Assembly (NCBI RefSeq): GCF_014863585.1 | Contig: NZ_CP062253.1 | Location: 2,010,501 to 2,074,500, forward strand | Direction of reading: 5' to 3' | DNA: 64,000 bases | DNA from: Pseudomonas gozinkensis | GTDB lineage: Bacteria; Pseudomonadota; Gammaproteobacteria; Pseudomonadales; Pseudomonadaceae | Part shown: in pieces, positions 46,925-55,787 of the stretch | How the letters are laid out: each line of letters starts with the position of its first letter | Numbering within the stretch: the stretch's first letter is position 1 | Position numbers and translations under genes: made by a program | Notes under the pieces: generated by a model | Database searches by the model: none | Seen by the model: the letters and a program-made list of their open reading frames with translations, nothing else | What the model was told of the DNA's origin: nothing

Positions 46925-47500
46925 TCAGCCAAGCAATTCGCTCATCGCGATGATCTGTTCCGCGACCTGAATCAGTTTCTGCTGGCGGCTCATGGCCTGG
47001 CGGCGCATCAGGGTGTAGGCCTCTTCTTCGTTGCAGTCCTTCATTTTCATCAACAGGCCCTTGGCCAGTTCGATGCGCTTGCGCTCGGCCAGTTGCTGGT
47101 CGCGGGCCTGAAGCTGGGCGCGCAGAGCCTGATCGCTTTCGAAGCGGGCCATGGCCACGTCGAGAATCGGCTGCAGGCGTTGTGCGTGAATGCCCTCGAC
47201 GATGTAGGCACTGACCCCGGACTTGATCGCCTGGCGCATCACACCGGGGTCGTGCTCGTCGGTGAACATCACGATCGGCCGGGGCTGGTCGCGGCTGACC
47301 AGCACCACTTGCTCCATCACATCGCGGGTCGGTGACTCGGTATCGATCAGGATCACGTCCGGACGCACCGTTTCGACGCGTGCCGGCAGGTCGATGGTCA
47401 GGCCCGACTCGTCGATCACCTCGAAACCGGCCTCGGTCAGCGCGGCTTTCAGGCGCCCGACTTTTTTCGCGGTGTCGTTGATCAGCAGAATGCGCAGCAT
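46925..47500 (-). CDS. nasT: Nitrate-responsive antiterminator NasT (receiver-ANTAR)
   Basis: A 191-residue response-regulator-like protein. The N-terminal receiver domain (MLRILLINDTAKKVGRLKAA) keeps Asp53 in ILIDTES. The C-terminal ANTAR RNA-binding domain (about 125-185) has the three-helix pattern AKGLLMKMKDCNEEEAYTLM and RRQAMSRQQKLIQVAEQII. NasT binds hexaloop hairpins in leaders and prevents termination when NasS releases it on sensing nitrate. It lies 15 bases downstream of nasS and its predicted RNA target is in the nirB leader. Confidence 0.94.
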   Translation of the reverse strand: MLRILLINDTAKKVGRLKAALTEAGFEVIDESGLTIDLPARVETVRPDVILIDTESPTRDVMEQVVLVSRDQPRPIVMFTDEHDPGVMRQAIKSGVSAYIVEGIHAQRLQPILDVAMARFESDQALRAQLQARDQQLAERKRIELAKGLLMKMKDCNEEEAYTLMRRQAMSRQQKLIQVAEQIIAMSELLG

Positions 47501-47515
47501 GTTCGCGGTCTCCTG

Positions 47516-48727
47516 TCAGCGCTGGGCGAGAAGGGGCGCGCTGTCGCTCAGCGCGTGGAGCTTGAAGCTGCGGGCGTAGGCGGCCGGGTCGCTGCCGTCC
47601 CAGATCTTGCCGTCGATCAACTGGCTGCTGCGCATGTCCTTGCCCCAGGCCGCGACGCCCACAGCAGTCGCCGCGTCGCGATAGATCTCCAGTTGTTGCA
47701 CCTGACGGGCGACCGCGAGGTAATCCGGGTCATCGCGCAGCAAACCCCAGCGGCGAAACTGGGTCATGAACCACATGCCATCCGACAGGTACGGCAGATT
47801 CACCGCGCCATCGCCGTGAAAGCGCAGGGCGTGCGGGTCCTGCCAGCGATTGCCCAGGCCATCGTCGTAGTCGCCGAGAAAGCGTGGCTCGATGCAGGAC
47901 ACCGGGGCGTCGAGGTATTCCGGGGCGCTCAGCAACTGCGCGGTGCTGCGGCGATTTTCCGGGCTCTCTTCGATGAAACGGCTGGCCTCGAGGATCGCCA
48001 TCACCAGCGCGCGCGCGGTGTTGGGGTACTGCTCGACGAAGGCGCGGGTGCAGCCGAGGACTTTTTCCGGGTGATCGGGCCAGATGGTCTGGCTGGTCGC
48101 CAGGGTGAAACCGAGATTCTGCTGCACCGCGCTGGCCGCCCATGGTTCGCCAACGCAGAGGCCATCGATGCGACCGGCCTGCAAGTGCGCGACCATTTGT
48201 GGCGGCGGCACCACCACGCTGTCGACATCCTGCAACGGATGAATGCCCTGGCTCGCCAGCCAGTAATAAAGCCACATGGCATGGGTGCCGGTCGGGAAGG
48301 TCTGGGCGAAGGTGAGTTTTGCGCGGGTTTGGTGCACATGATGGTGCAGCGCTTCAGGACCGATCACGCCCAGGCCCTGCAAACCGTGGGACAGGTTGAG
48401 GCTCTGACCGTTCTGGTTCAGGCCCATCAACACCGACATGTCGGTCGGCGCGACGCCACCGATGCCCAGATGCACCGCGTAGATCAGGCCGTAAAGGCTG
48501 TGGGCGGCATCGAGTTCGCCGCTGACCAAGTTGTCCCGCAGGTTGGCCCAGGAACTCTGGCGCTTGAGGTTCAGGGTCAGGCCGTAAGGCTGAGCAAAGC
48601 CCTGGGTGGCGGCGACCACCAGCGAGGCGCAGTCGCTCAGGGCCATGAAGCCCAGGTTGATCGCGCTTTTTTCCGGGGCATCGCTGCCGTTGACCCAGGC
48701 CAGCGGCCCGGCGGAGGTTTGAGTCAT
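47516..48727 (-). CDS. nasS: Nitrate sensor NasS (NrtA/CmpA family)
   Basis: A 403-residue periplasmic-binding-fold protein of the NrtA/CmpA family but without a signal peptide (MTQTSAGPLAWVNGSDAPEK), fitting cytoplasmic NasS. Features include INLGFMALSDCASLVVAATQ, LGIGGVAPTDMSVLMGLNQN and RIDGLCVGEPWAASAVQQN. NasS holds NasT until nitrate or nitrite binds. It starts at ATG 48727; upstream codons lie in the leader with its own terminator. Probably forms an operon with nasT. Confidence 0.93.
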   Translation of the reverse strand: MTQTSAGPLAWVNGSDAPEKSAINLGFMALSDCASLVVAATQGFAQPYGLTLNLKRQSSWANLRDNLVSGELDAAHSLYGLIYAVHLGIGGVAPTDMSVLMGLNQNGQSLNLSHGLQGLGVIGPEALHHHVHQTRAKLTFAQTFPTGTHAMWLYYWLASQGIHPLQDVDSVVVPPPQMVAHLQAGRIDGLCVGEPWAASAVQQNLGFTLATSQTIWPDHPEKVLGCTRAFVEQYPNTARALVMAILEASRFIEESPENRRSTAQLLSAPEYLDAPVSCIEPRFLGDYDDGLGNRWQDPHALRFHGDGAVNLPYLSDGMWFMTQFRRWGLLRDDPDYLAVARQVQQLEIYRDAATAVGVAAWGKDMRSSQLIDGKIWDGSDPAAYARSFKLHALSDSAPLLAQR

Positions 48728-48740
48728 GAAAGCCACCCTC

Positions 48741-48789
48741 AAAAAAAACGTCGTCCCAGGCTTTGCCCACGCAAAACCGAGAGACGACG
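48741..48789 (-). terminator. Leader terminator in front of nasS
   Basis: On the minus strand, CGTCGTC / GACGACG encloses an inner stem GGTTTTGC-GTGG-GCAAAGCC and is followed by eight T, only 13 bases before the nasS start. No gene ends upstream on this strand, so it must act as an attenuator of nasST. Confidence 0.8.
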
Positions 48790-48804
48790 CCATTGTCCTT
48801 GCCT

Positions 48805-48824
48805 GCACGCCACCATTGGCCTGC
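48805..48824 (-). promoter_or_regulatory. A1/G4 hexaloop hairpin in the nasS leader
   Basis: Minus strand GCAGGCC-AATGGT-GGCGTGC: six pairs with one G-G mismatch and a hexaloop with A1 and G4. Lies 15 bases upstream of the terminator stem. A second such hairpin is not obvious. Confidence 0.5.
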
Positions 48825-48843
48825 GGGCTGATGCCGAGGAAGG

Positions 48844-48860
48844 TGCAAGGCATATGCCAT
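48844..48860 (-). promoter_or_regulatory. Sigma-54 promoter of nasST
   Basis: Minus strand TGGCATATGCCTTGCA: GG-N10-GC spacing exact and perfect -12 TTGCA; the -24 box is TGGCAT. It would start the leader near 48833. Confidence 0.75.
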
Positions 48861-48907
48861 GCGCACCGATTTACCCGTGCGCCTCGCGCGGCGGGGCGAT
48901 GCCCGGC

Positions 48908-48913
48908 TATAAT
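48908..48913 (+). promoter_or_regulatory. -10 box of the pyrD promoter
   Basis: A consensus TATAAT lies 37 bases before the pyrD start codon. A matching -35 box at the right distance is not seen, so another activator or an extended element may be used. Confidence 0.55.
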
Positions 48914-48949
48914 CGCCGCCTCTTTTCGCCGCCCGAGTCATAGCCGCCC

Positions 48950-49969
48950 ATGTACACCCTGGCCCGTCAGCTGTTGTTCAAACTTTCCCCGGAAACCTCC
49001 CACGATCTGTCGCTGGATCTGATCGGCGCGGGCGGGCGTTTGGGCCTCAACGGCTTGCTGTGCAAGGCGCCGGCGTCGCTGCCGGTGACTGTCATGGGCC
49101 TGGAGTTCCCGAACCCTGTGGGTCTGGCGGCCGGTCTGGACAAGAACGGCGCGGCCATCGACGGCTTTGCGCAACTGGGTTTCGGGTTTGTCGAGATCGG
49201 CACCGTGACCCCGCGTCCGCAGCCGGGCAACCCGAAACCACGGATTTTCCGGCTGCCGGAAGCCGAGGCGATCATCAATCGCATGGGTTTCAACAACCTC
49301 GGTGTGGATAACCTGCTGGCGCGGGTGGCGGCGGCCAAATACAAAGGCGTGCTGGGGATCAACATCGGCAAGAACTTCGACACCCCGGTCGAGCGCGCGG
49401 TGGATGACTACCTGATCTGCCTGGACAAGGTCTACGCCAACGCCAGCTACGTCACGGTCAACGTCAGCTCGCCGAACACCCCGGGCCTGCGCAGCCTGCA
49501 GTTCGGCGATTCGCTCAAGCAATTGCTGGCGGATCTGGCCACACGCCGCGCCGAACTGGCCCTGCGTCACGGCAAGCATGTACCGCTGGCGATCAAGATC
49601 GCGCCGGACATGACCGACGAAGAGACCGCGCAGGTCGCGCAAGCGCTGATCGAAACCGGAATGGACGCGGTGATCGCCACCAACACCACCCTCAGCCGCG
49701 TGGGCGTCGAAGGCATGGAGCACGGTGACGAGGCGGGCGGTCTGTCCGGCGCGCCGGTGCGTGAGAAGAGCACCCACACCGTGAAAGTGCTGGCGTCCGA
49801 GCTGGGCGGCAAATTGCCGATCATCGCGGCGGGCGGTATCACCGAAGGCAAGCATGCGGCCGAGAAGATCGCTGCCGGCGCGAGCCTGGTGCAGATCTAC
49901 TCCGGTTTCATCTATAAGGGCCCGGCGCTGATCCGCGAGTCCGTGGACGCGATCGCCGCCAAGCGCTGA
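48950..49969 (+). CDS. pyrD: Dihydroorotate dehydrogenase (quinone)
   Basis: A 339-residue class 2, membrane-associated flavoenzyme of pyrimidine synthesis. The N-terminal helix [20 protein letters not shown] inserts in the membrane. Other motifs are [13 protein letters not shown] (54-67), [17 protein letters not shown] and the catalytic-serine loop [10 protein letters not shown] (171-180). FMN-phosphate contacts lie in IAAGGI and [12 protein letters not shown]. Gene order pyrD-rmf-rlmKL is typical of Pseudomonas. Confidence 0.96.
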   Translation: MYTLARQLLFKLSPETSHDLSLDLIGAGGRLGLNGLLCKAPASLPVTVMGLEFPNPVGLAAGLDKNGAAIDGFAQLGFGFVEIGTVTPRPQPGNPKPRIFRLPEAEAIINRMGFNNLGVDNLLARVAAAKYKGVLGINIGKNFDTPVERAVDDYLICLDKVYANASYVTVNVSSPNTPGLRSLQFGDSLKQLLADLATRRAELALRHGKHVPLAIKIAPDMTDEETAQVAQALIETGMDAVIATNTTLSRVGVEGMEHGDEAGGLSGAPVREKSTHTVKVLASELGGKLPIIAAGGITEGKHAAEKIAAGASLVQIYSGFIYKGPALIRESVDAIAAKR

Positions 49970-49973
49970 TCCT

Positions 49974-50081
49974 TTGTGGGAGCGAGCTTGCTCGCGATGG
50001 CGTCCGTTCAGTCAACATTTCGTGTGACTGATGCACCGCCATCGCGAGCAAGTCGAGTCGTCGCACCGTCGCTCCCACAGG
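49974..50081. repeat. REP inverted pair after pyrD
   Basis: TTGTGGGAGCGAGCTTGCTC opens the element; the inverted arms end in GTCGCTCCCACAGG. About 60 bases between the arms. Confidence 0.87.
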
Positions 50082-50114
50082 TTTTGTGTATGGCACAAAT
50101 AATGTGGCAGGCAT

Positions 50115-50139
50115 AAAAAAGGGCTCCTCGAAGGAGCCC
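50115..50139 (-). terminator. Intrinsic terminator of rmf
   Basis: Minus strand GGGCTCCT / AGGAGCCC with a three-base loop followed by six T. It lies about 90 bases downstream of the rmf stop codon. Confidence 0.85.
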
Positions 50140-50228
50140 CTGGGCCGTAGCCCGCCGTCCGGGAAGGACGTGCATGGTGATCAGGGTGTTGCGAAATCAG
50201 ATTGTCGTGTCGGAATAAGTGCCCTGTG

Positions 50229-50444
50229 TCAGCCGACGGCGTGAAGTTCGTTGAGTCTGTGGATTCCCGCAGTGCCGGTCATACCGTCCCAGTTGTCGCC
50301 GCGTCCTTCTCGCCAGCCGTTGATCCAGGCTTGACGTACCGACGGTAGAGTAAATGGGCAAAGCTCACGGGATTTGCCACCAACGCCATATTGATATCCG
50401 CGCAAAAATGCTCTTTCCAACGGATCACGCTTAAGTCTTCTCAT
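50229..50444 (-). CDS. rmf: Ribosome modulation factor
   Basis: A 71-residue basic protein that dimerises 70S ribosomes into inactive 100S particles in stationary phase. It starts MRRLKRDPLERAFLRGYQYG and continues LCPFTLPSVRQAWINGWREG, the typical RMF sequence. The ribosome binding site GAGGG lies in a small hairpin (AGGG-AACA-CCCT type, 50445-50457) and the long 5' leader contains four more hairpins, suggesting control of translation or mRNA stability. Confidence 0.95.
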   Translation of the reverse strand: MRRLKRDPLERAFLRGYQYGVGGKSRELCPFTLPSVRQAWINGWREGRGDNWDGMTGTAGIHRLNELHAVG

Positions 50445-50575
50445 AGGGTGTTTCCCTCACTTGTTGACTGTTTTTGTCGCGTCGACCTCAATTGAGGTCT
50501 GGCAGAAAAACTCTGCCGTTGGCGGCTCGCTGCCGGCGTGGCGAGCCAAGGTGTTGACGCCGTTGCGACGTCAAC
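50445..50575 (-). promoter_or_regulatory. Structured 5' leader of rmf with four hairpins and a masked ribosome binding site
   Basis: In minus-strand order: GTTGACG / CGTCAAC (50553-50575), GGCTCGC / GCGAGCC (50524-50547), GGCAGA / TCTGCC (50501-50517) and the perfect GACCTC-AATT-GAGGTC (50484-50499). Then AGGG / CCCT (50445-50457) covers the ribosome binding site. Known control of rmf is at the mRNA level in several bacteria; the ligand or protein here is unknown. Confidence 0.6.
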
Positions 50576-50974
50576 CTGTGTTCAGTTCTAACCAATGAGT
50601 CACATCGATGGAATGACCGTTTTGTCATAAGGACGTAACGAAAAAGATGCTATGGCCATAAGTAACCGCGTATTTATTCAGTGTTCATTGGCCAAACCCC
50701 GGTATGATCGGCCCCGCGCTGGATGATGAGGTTAATCCTTTAGTGAGAATGACCCACGTTTACGCTGGGGTACTATTCGACGAAGGGTTGCTTTGAGTCA
50801 TTTTGTTGCACCAACTTTTTTATCTGTCCCGGCATCTAAGCTCTTTTAACCCGAGCAGCGGGGATGGAACGGCACACCTTCGTGCCACGCGGGCGCTCTT
50901 GTAGAAAAGCGCCTGATTGAAAACCGGATCGGCAATGCGTTGCCGGTTCATTAGCCAAAGGCTCTGGAAAAACC
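50576..50974. other. Intergenic region between rmf leader and rlmKL
   Basis: About 400 bases without a convincing gene. It holds a short stem GTTG / CAAC with six T at 50805-50821. Two hairpins precede rlmKL: GGCGCT / AGCGCC (50892-50913) and GGCAA-TGCG-TTGCC (50931-50944), the latter flanked by AACC / GGTT. These may be part of the rlmKL leader or of an unrecognised small RNA. Confidence 0.4.
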
Positions 50975-53245
50975 ATGTCCGACCGTTTCGAACTCTTCCT
51001 CACTTGCCCCAAAGGCCTTGAAGGCCTGCTCATCGAGGAAGCCGTCGGGCTTGGCCTTGAAGAGGCCCGCGAACACACCTCCGCCGTGCGTGGCATGGCG
51101 ACCATGGAAACCGCTTATCGCCTGTGCCTCTGGTCGCGTCTGGCCAACCGGGTGCTGCTGGTGCTCAAGCGCTTCCCGATGAAAAACGCCGAAGACCTGT
51201 ACCACGGCGTACTCGACGTCGACTGGCAGGACCACATGCTGGCCGACGGCACCCTGGCCGTAGAATTCAGCGGCCATGGCTCAGGCATCGACAACACCCA
51301 CTTTGGCGCCCTGAAGGTCAAGGACGCCATCGTCGACAAACTGCGCACCCCGCAGGGCGATCGCCCAAGCATCGACAAGCTCAACCCGGACCTGCGCATT
51401 CACCTGCGTCTGGATCGCGGCGAAGCGATTCTGTCCCTCGACCTTTCCGGCCACAGCCTGCACCAGCGCGGTTACCGCTTGCAGCAGGGCGCTGCGCCGC
51501 TGAAGGAAAACCTGGCGGCCGCGATCCTGATCCGTTCCGGCTGGCCGCGCATTGCCGCCGAAGGTGGCGCGCTGGCTGACCCGATGTGCGGTGTCGGCAC
51601 GTTCCTGGTCGAAGCCGGCATGATCGCCGCCGACATGGCGCCGAACCTGCGTCGCGAGCAGTGGGGCTTCACCGCCTGGCTCGGTCACGTGCCGGCGCTG
51701 TGGAAAAAACTGCATGAAGAAGCGGTCGAGCGTGCTGCTGCCGGTCTGGCCAAGCCGCCGCTGTGGATTCGTGGTTATGAAGCCGACCCACGGCTGATCC
51801 AGCCGGGCCGCAACAACGTCGAACGCGCCGGCCTGAGCGAGTGGATCAAGATCTATCAGGGCGAAGTGGCAACCTTCGAACCGCGTCCGGACCAGAACCA
51901 GAAAGGTCTGGTCATCTGCAACCCGCCGTACGGCGAGCGTCTGGGCGATGAAGCCAGCCTGTTGTACCTCTACCAGAACCTCGGCGAGCGTCTGCGTCAG
52001 GCCTGCCTGAACTGGGAAGCGGCGGTGTTCACCGGCGCGCCGGACCTGGGCAAGCGCATGGGCATCCGCAGCCACAAACAGTATTCGTTCTGGAACGGCG
52101 CGCTGCCGTGCAAGCTGCTGTTGATCAAAGTGCTGCCGGATCAGTTCGTCACCGGCGAGCGTCGCACCCCGGAGCAACGTCAGGCCGAGCGCGAGCAAGC
52201 CGCTTACGATCAGACGCCGGACGAGCCGCAAGAACGCAAGTACAACAAGAACGGCAACCCGATCAAACCGACGCCGGCCCCGGCGCCAGTGATCGAGCAA
52301 CCGCGCCTGAGCGAAGGCGGGCAGATGTTTGCCAACCGCCTGCAGAAGAACCTCAAAGCGATGGGCAAGTGGGTCAAGCGCGAAGGCATCGACTGCTACC
52401 GCGTCTACGATGCGGACATGCCGGAATACGCCATGGCCATCGACCTGTACCACGACTGGGTGCACGTTCAGGAATACGCCGCGCCGAAGTCGATCGACCC
52501 GGAAAAAGCCTCGATCCGTATGTTCGATGCGCTGGCGGCCATCCCGCAGGCGCTGAACATCGACAAGAGCCGCGTGGTGGTCAAGCGCCGCGAGCGTCAG
52601 AGCGGCACCAGGCAGTACGAGCGTCAGGCGGCCCAGGGCAAGTTCAATGAAGTGACCGAGGGCGGCGTGAAGTTGCTGGTCAACCTCACCGACTACCTCG
52701 ACACCGGGTTGTTTCTCGACCACCGGCCGATGCGCATGCGGATCCAGAAAGAGGCCGCCGGCAAGCGCTTCCTCAACCTGTTCTGCTACACCGCGACCGC
52801 CAGTGTGCACGCGGCCAAGGGCGGCGCGCGCAGCACCACCAGCGTCGACCTGTCGAAAACCTACCTCGACTGGGCGCGCCGCAACCTGTCGCTCAACGGC
52901 TTCTCCGACAAGAACCGTCTGGAGCAGGGCGATGTGATGGCGTGGCTGGAGAACTCCCGCGACGAATACGACCTGATCTTCATCGATCCGCCGACGTTCT
53001 CCAACTCCAAGCGCATGGAAGGCATCTTCGACGTGCAGCGTGACCAGGTGCAGTTGATCGACCTGGCCATGGCCCGTCTGGCGAGCGGCGGGGTGTTGTA
53101 CTTCTCCAACAACTTCCGCAAGTTCCAGCTCGAAGACAACCTGGCCGAGCGTTACGCGGTCGAAGAAATCACCGCCAGCACCATCGACCCGGATTTCGCC
53201 CGCAACGGCAAGATCCACCGCGCCTGGAAAATCACGGCTCGTTGA
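50975..53245 (+). CDS. rlmL: Bifunctional 23S rRNA methyltransferase RlmKL (G2069 m7G / G2445 m2G)
   Basis: A 756-residue fusion of two methyltransferases. The N-terminal half has a THUMP domain (about 40-155) and the RlmL catalytic motif NPPYGERLG beginning at residue 316; the SAM loop is DPMCGVGTFLVEA. The C-terminal half, RlmK, has FLNLFCYTATASVHAAKGGA and DPPTF at 671. A Pro-rich linker (IKPTPAPAPVIEQ) separates them. Both enzymes act on domain V of 23S rRNA. ATG 50975 is the first start consistent with the fold. Confidence 0.95.
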   Translation: MSDRFELFLTCPKGLEGLLIEEAVGLGLEEAREHTSAVRGMATMETAYRLCLWSRLANRVLLVLKRFPMKNAEDLYHGVLDVDWQDHMLADGTLAVEFSGHGSGIDNTHFGALKVKDAIVDKLRTPQGDRPSIDKLNPDLRIHLRLDRGEAILSLDLSGHSLHQRGYRLQQGAAPLKENLAAAILIRSGWPRIAAEGGALADPMCGVGTFLVEAGMIAADMAPNLRREQWGFTAWLGHVPALWKKLHEEAVERAAAGLAKPPLWIRGYEADPRLIQPGRNNVERAGLSEWIKIYQGEVATFEPRPDQNQKGLVICNPPYGERLGDEASLLYLYQNLGERLRQACLNWEAAVFTGAPDLGKRMGIRSHKQYSFWNGALPCKLLLIKVLPDQFVTGERRTPEQRQAEREQAAYDQTPDEPQERKYNKNGNPIKPTPAPAPVIEQPRLSEGGQMFANRLQKNLKAMGKWVKREGIDCYRVYDADMPEYAMAIDLYHDWVHVQEYAAPKSIDPEKASIRMFDALAAIPQALNIDKSRVVVKRRERQSGTRQYERQAAQGKFNEVTEGGVKLLVNLTDYLDTGLFLDHRPMRMRIQKEAAGKRFLNLFCYTATASVHAAKGGARSTTSVDLSKTYLDWARRNLSLNGFSDKNRLEQGDVMAWLENSRDEYDLIFIDPPTFSNSKRMEGIFDVQRDQVQLIDLAMARLASGGVLYFSNNFRKFQLEDNLAERYAVEEITASTIDPDFARNGKIHRAWKITAR

Positions 53246-53391
53246 CACTCTGCAAAATTGGATCCACAGAGCCTTGATTTTTAAAGGCTCTTGGATCCGT
53301 TCAGAGCTAGCCAAATTAGTGGCTAATAGCTATAACTCACACACGGCCGATGGGGTTTTTCCCGCAGATGCTGACGTAGTGAGTGGCTTTT

Positions 53392-55776
53392 ATGTCGTTG
53401 CACCCCGTGCGCCCGAAGATATTGGGTTTTATCAGCGAAGACGTCTCGGCCTGGCTGGTCGGGATGCTGGTATTGCTCGCCGGCGGGATTCTCACGGGGC
53501 TGCTCGCCTGGGGCACCCTCAATCAGTTTCACAGCCAGTTGCGCCAACGCTTTCAGTTGCTGGCCAACGAGCGCTATAGCCGCATCGAAGAACGTTTTCA
53601 GGATCAAGAGCAGCGCCTCGATGGCCTGCGCCGGTTCTTCGCCAACTCCGAATCGGTGTCCCGTGCCGAATTCGACGGCTACACCCACCCTTTATTACTG
53701 CGTACTCAGGCCTACTCGTTTGCCCTGCGGGTGAGCGGTGCCGAGCGTGCAGCCTTCGAACAGCGGACGCGGGATGAAGGCCTGAGCACCTTCAGCGTGC
53801 GCGAACTCAATGCTCGCGGCGAACTGCAACTGGCCTCGGCCCGCGATGAATACGTCGTGGTGCTGTACAGCCAGACTCAGAGCCGGCTTGGCTCGCCGCT
53901 GGGTTACGACTTGCTGGCCCAGCCGCTGCGCCGCACGACCCTGGAGCGTGCCGACCAGCTTCGCGGCCTGGCGGTGTCGCAGCCGATGCATCTGGTCGGT
54001 ATCGAGCCGGCTTACGCACGCGGCGTATTGTTGGTGGCACCGGTGCTGCGCGAAGGGGAGTCCAGATCATACGGCTACGTGATGGCTGTCATCAGCATGC
54101 GTCAGTTGCTGGCAGACGGCTTGCCGGATGCACTTCATGACTATCTCTCGGTGCGCATTCTCGACCTGTCGACCAACGATCAGCATGAGGTGCTGTTCGA
54201 GTCGACGAATGAACCGGCGCCGAGCGAATTGTCGGCCACCCGGCTGGTGCGCATGGCCGATCACGACTATCAGGTCGATATCCTTCCGAGCGAAGCGTTC
54301 ATGCAGGCCAACCATTCGTCGGTTGGCAGCGTGATAGTGCTGGGCGGATTGCTCAGTCTGTTGCTGAGCGCGCTGCTTTATGTGCTGGTCAGTCAGCGTC
54401 AGCGTGCGTTGCGCATGGTCGAGTTGCGCACTCAGGAACTGCATGAGCGCGAGCAGGAACTGCGCGATACCCACGGCCAGTTGCGCGGGGTGCTCAACGC
54501 GGCGACCCAGGTGGCAATCATCGCCACCGACCTGCGCGGCGTGATCAGCACTTTCAACCCCGGCGCCGAACAGATGCTCGGTTACCGCAGCACTGAAGTG
54601 ATCGGCCACATGACCCTGGAAAACCTGCACTTTCCCCGGGAACTGGTGGTCCGCGCGGCGGAGCTCAGCGCCCGCTATGGCAAGGCCATTCCCACCTGTC
54701 AGGCGATGCTGGTGGAGGGCGGCGAAGTCGGTGGGCACGAGGCGCGGGAGTGGACGCTGGTGCGCAAGGATGGCAGCCACCTGCCGGTGAACATGCTGGC
54801 CACTCCGGTGCTGGACGAGCTGGGGCTGTGGGTCGGACACCTGGCGATCTGCATCGACATCACCGAGCGCAAGCGCGTGCACGAAGCGCTGGCCGCGCGG
54901 GACGTGTTGTTGAAGAAGCTCAGCGCCCACGTTCCCGGCGGGATCTACCAGTTCAAAATGGAGTTCGACGGGCGCTTCAGCGTGATCTACGCCAGCGACG
55001 GTATCCGCGAGATCTACGAACTGGAGCCGGACGTGCTGCTGCTCAACGCCGAAGCGATCTTCACCCGCATCCACCCGCAGGACGTCAGCCGCGTGCGCAA
55101 GTCGATCCGCGCCTCGGCGGACAACCTCAGCCCATGGCGCGAGGAATACCGCGTGCAGCTGCCCGAACGCGGCCTGCGCTGGGTTCGCGGTGAGGCGACG
55201 CCGGAGGAACTGCCGGGCGGCGGGGTGCTGTGGCACGGATATATCTCCGACATCTCCGACCTGAAGCGCGTCGAGGAAGAGTTGCGCGCCCTGTCGGTGA
55301 CCGATGCGCTGACCGGCATCCACAACCGGCGCTACTTCCAGGAGCGTCTGACCACCGAAATGGCCCGTGTCGAGCGCGGCGGAGGCGAGTTGTCGGTGAT
55401 CATGCTCGACATCGACCATTTCAAACGGATCAATGACCAGTACGGCCATGCGGTCGGCGACCGGGTGTTGCAAGCAGTCTGTGAGCGCATCGGCCATCGT
55501 CTGCGGCGTACCGACGTGTTCTGCCGGTTGGGCGGTGAAGAATTCATGGTGCTGTGCCCGGACATCGACGGCGATCACGCCCACATGCTGGCCGAAGAGT
55601 TATGGCAAAGCCTGCGCGGTGCGCCAATCGACGTGGTCGGGGTGGTGACGGCCAGTTTCGGGATTGCCAGCTGGCGACCCGGGGAGGGCGCGGATGCGCT
55701 GTTGCTGCGGGCGGATTCGGGAGTTTATGCGGCGAAGCAGGGCGGGCGGGATCGGGTTGAGCGGCAGATGAACTGA
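53392..55776 (+). CDS. Membrane diguanylate cyclase with CHASE, PAS and GGDEF domains
   Basis: A 794-residue sensor making cyclic di-GMP. TM helix 1 is near residues 22-44, followed by an extracytoplasmic CHASE-type domain (RFFANSESVSRAEFDGY...) and TM helix 2 near 310-335 (SVGSVIVLGGLLSLLLSALL). A PAS domain (IIATDLRGVISTFNPGAEQM) and a PAS-like segment precede the GGDEF domain, whose active site is GGEEF (714-718). The inhibitory I-site RxxD (RRTD, 705-708) is intact five residues before it. No EAL domain. I prefer ATG 53392 over GTG 53383. The signal sensed is unknown. Confidence 0.93.
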   Translation: MSLHPVRPKILGFISEDVSAWLVGMLVLLAGGILTGLLAWGTLNQFHSQLRQRFQLLANERYSRIEERFQDQEQRLDGLRRFFANSESVSRAEFDGYTHPLLLRTQAYSFALRVSGAERAAFEQRTRDEGLSTFSVRELNARGELQLASARDEYVVVLYSQTQSRLGSPLGYDLLAQPLRRTTLERADQLRGLAVSQPMHLVGIEPAYARGVLLVAPVLREGESRSYGYVMAVISMRQLLADGLPDALHDYLSVRILDLSTNDQHEVLFESTNEPAPSELSATRLVRMADHDYQVDILPSEAFMQANHSSVGSVIVLGGLLSLLLSALLYVLVSQRQRALRMVELRTQELHEREQELRDTHGQLRGVLNAATQVAIIATDLRGVISTFNPGAEQMLGYRSTEVIGHMTLENLHFPRELVVRAAELSARYGKAIPTCQAMLVEGGEVGGHEAREWTLVRKDGSHLPVNMLATPVLDELGLWVGHLAICIDITERKRVHEALAARDVLLKKLSAHVPGGIYQFKMEFDGRFSVIYASDGIREIYELEPDVLLLNAEAIFTRIHPQDVSRVRKSIRASADNLSPWREEYRVQLPERGLRWVRGEATPEELPGGGVLWHGYISDISDLKRVEEELRALSVTDALTGIHNRRYFQERLTTEMARVERGGGELSVIMLDIDHFKRINDQYGHAVGDRVLQAVCERIGHRLRRTDVFCRLGGEEFMVLCPDIDGDHAHMLAEELWQSLRGAPIDVVGVVTASFGIASWRPGEGADALLLRADSGVYAAKQGGRDRVERQMN

Positions 55777-55787
55777 GCCATTCGAAT

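Noticed and set aside
50651..50660. Palindrome TATGGCCATA upstream of rmf
   Set aside because: Ten-base palindromes are expected by chance in a window of this size and no second copy was seen near a promoter.
50805..50821. Terminator of a small RNA
   Set aside because: The stem has only four pairs and I cannot identify a promoter or conserved small RNA before it; kept only as a weak observation.
51281..53314. Long minus-strand open frame opposite rlmKL
   Set aside because: Shadow of rlmKL; His/Gln/Val-rich composition typical of antisense frames.
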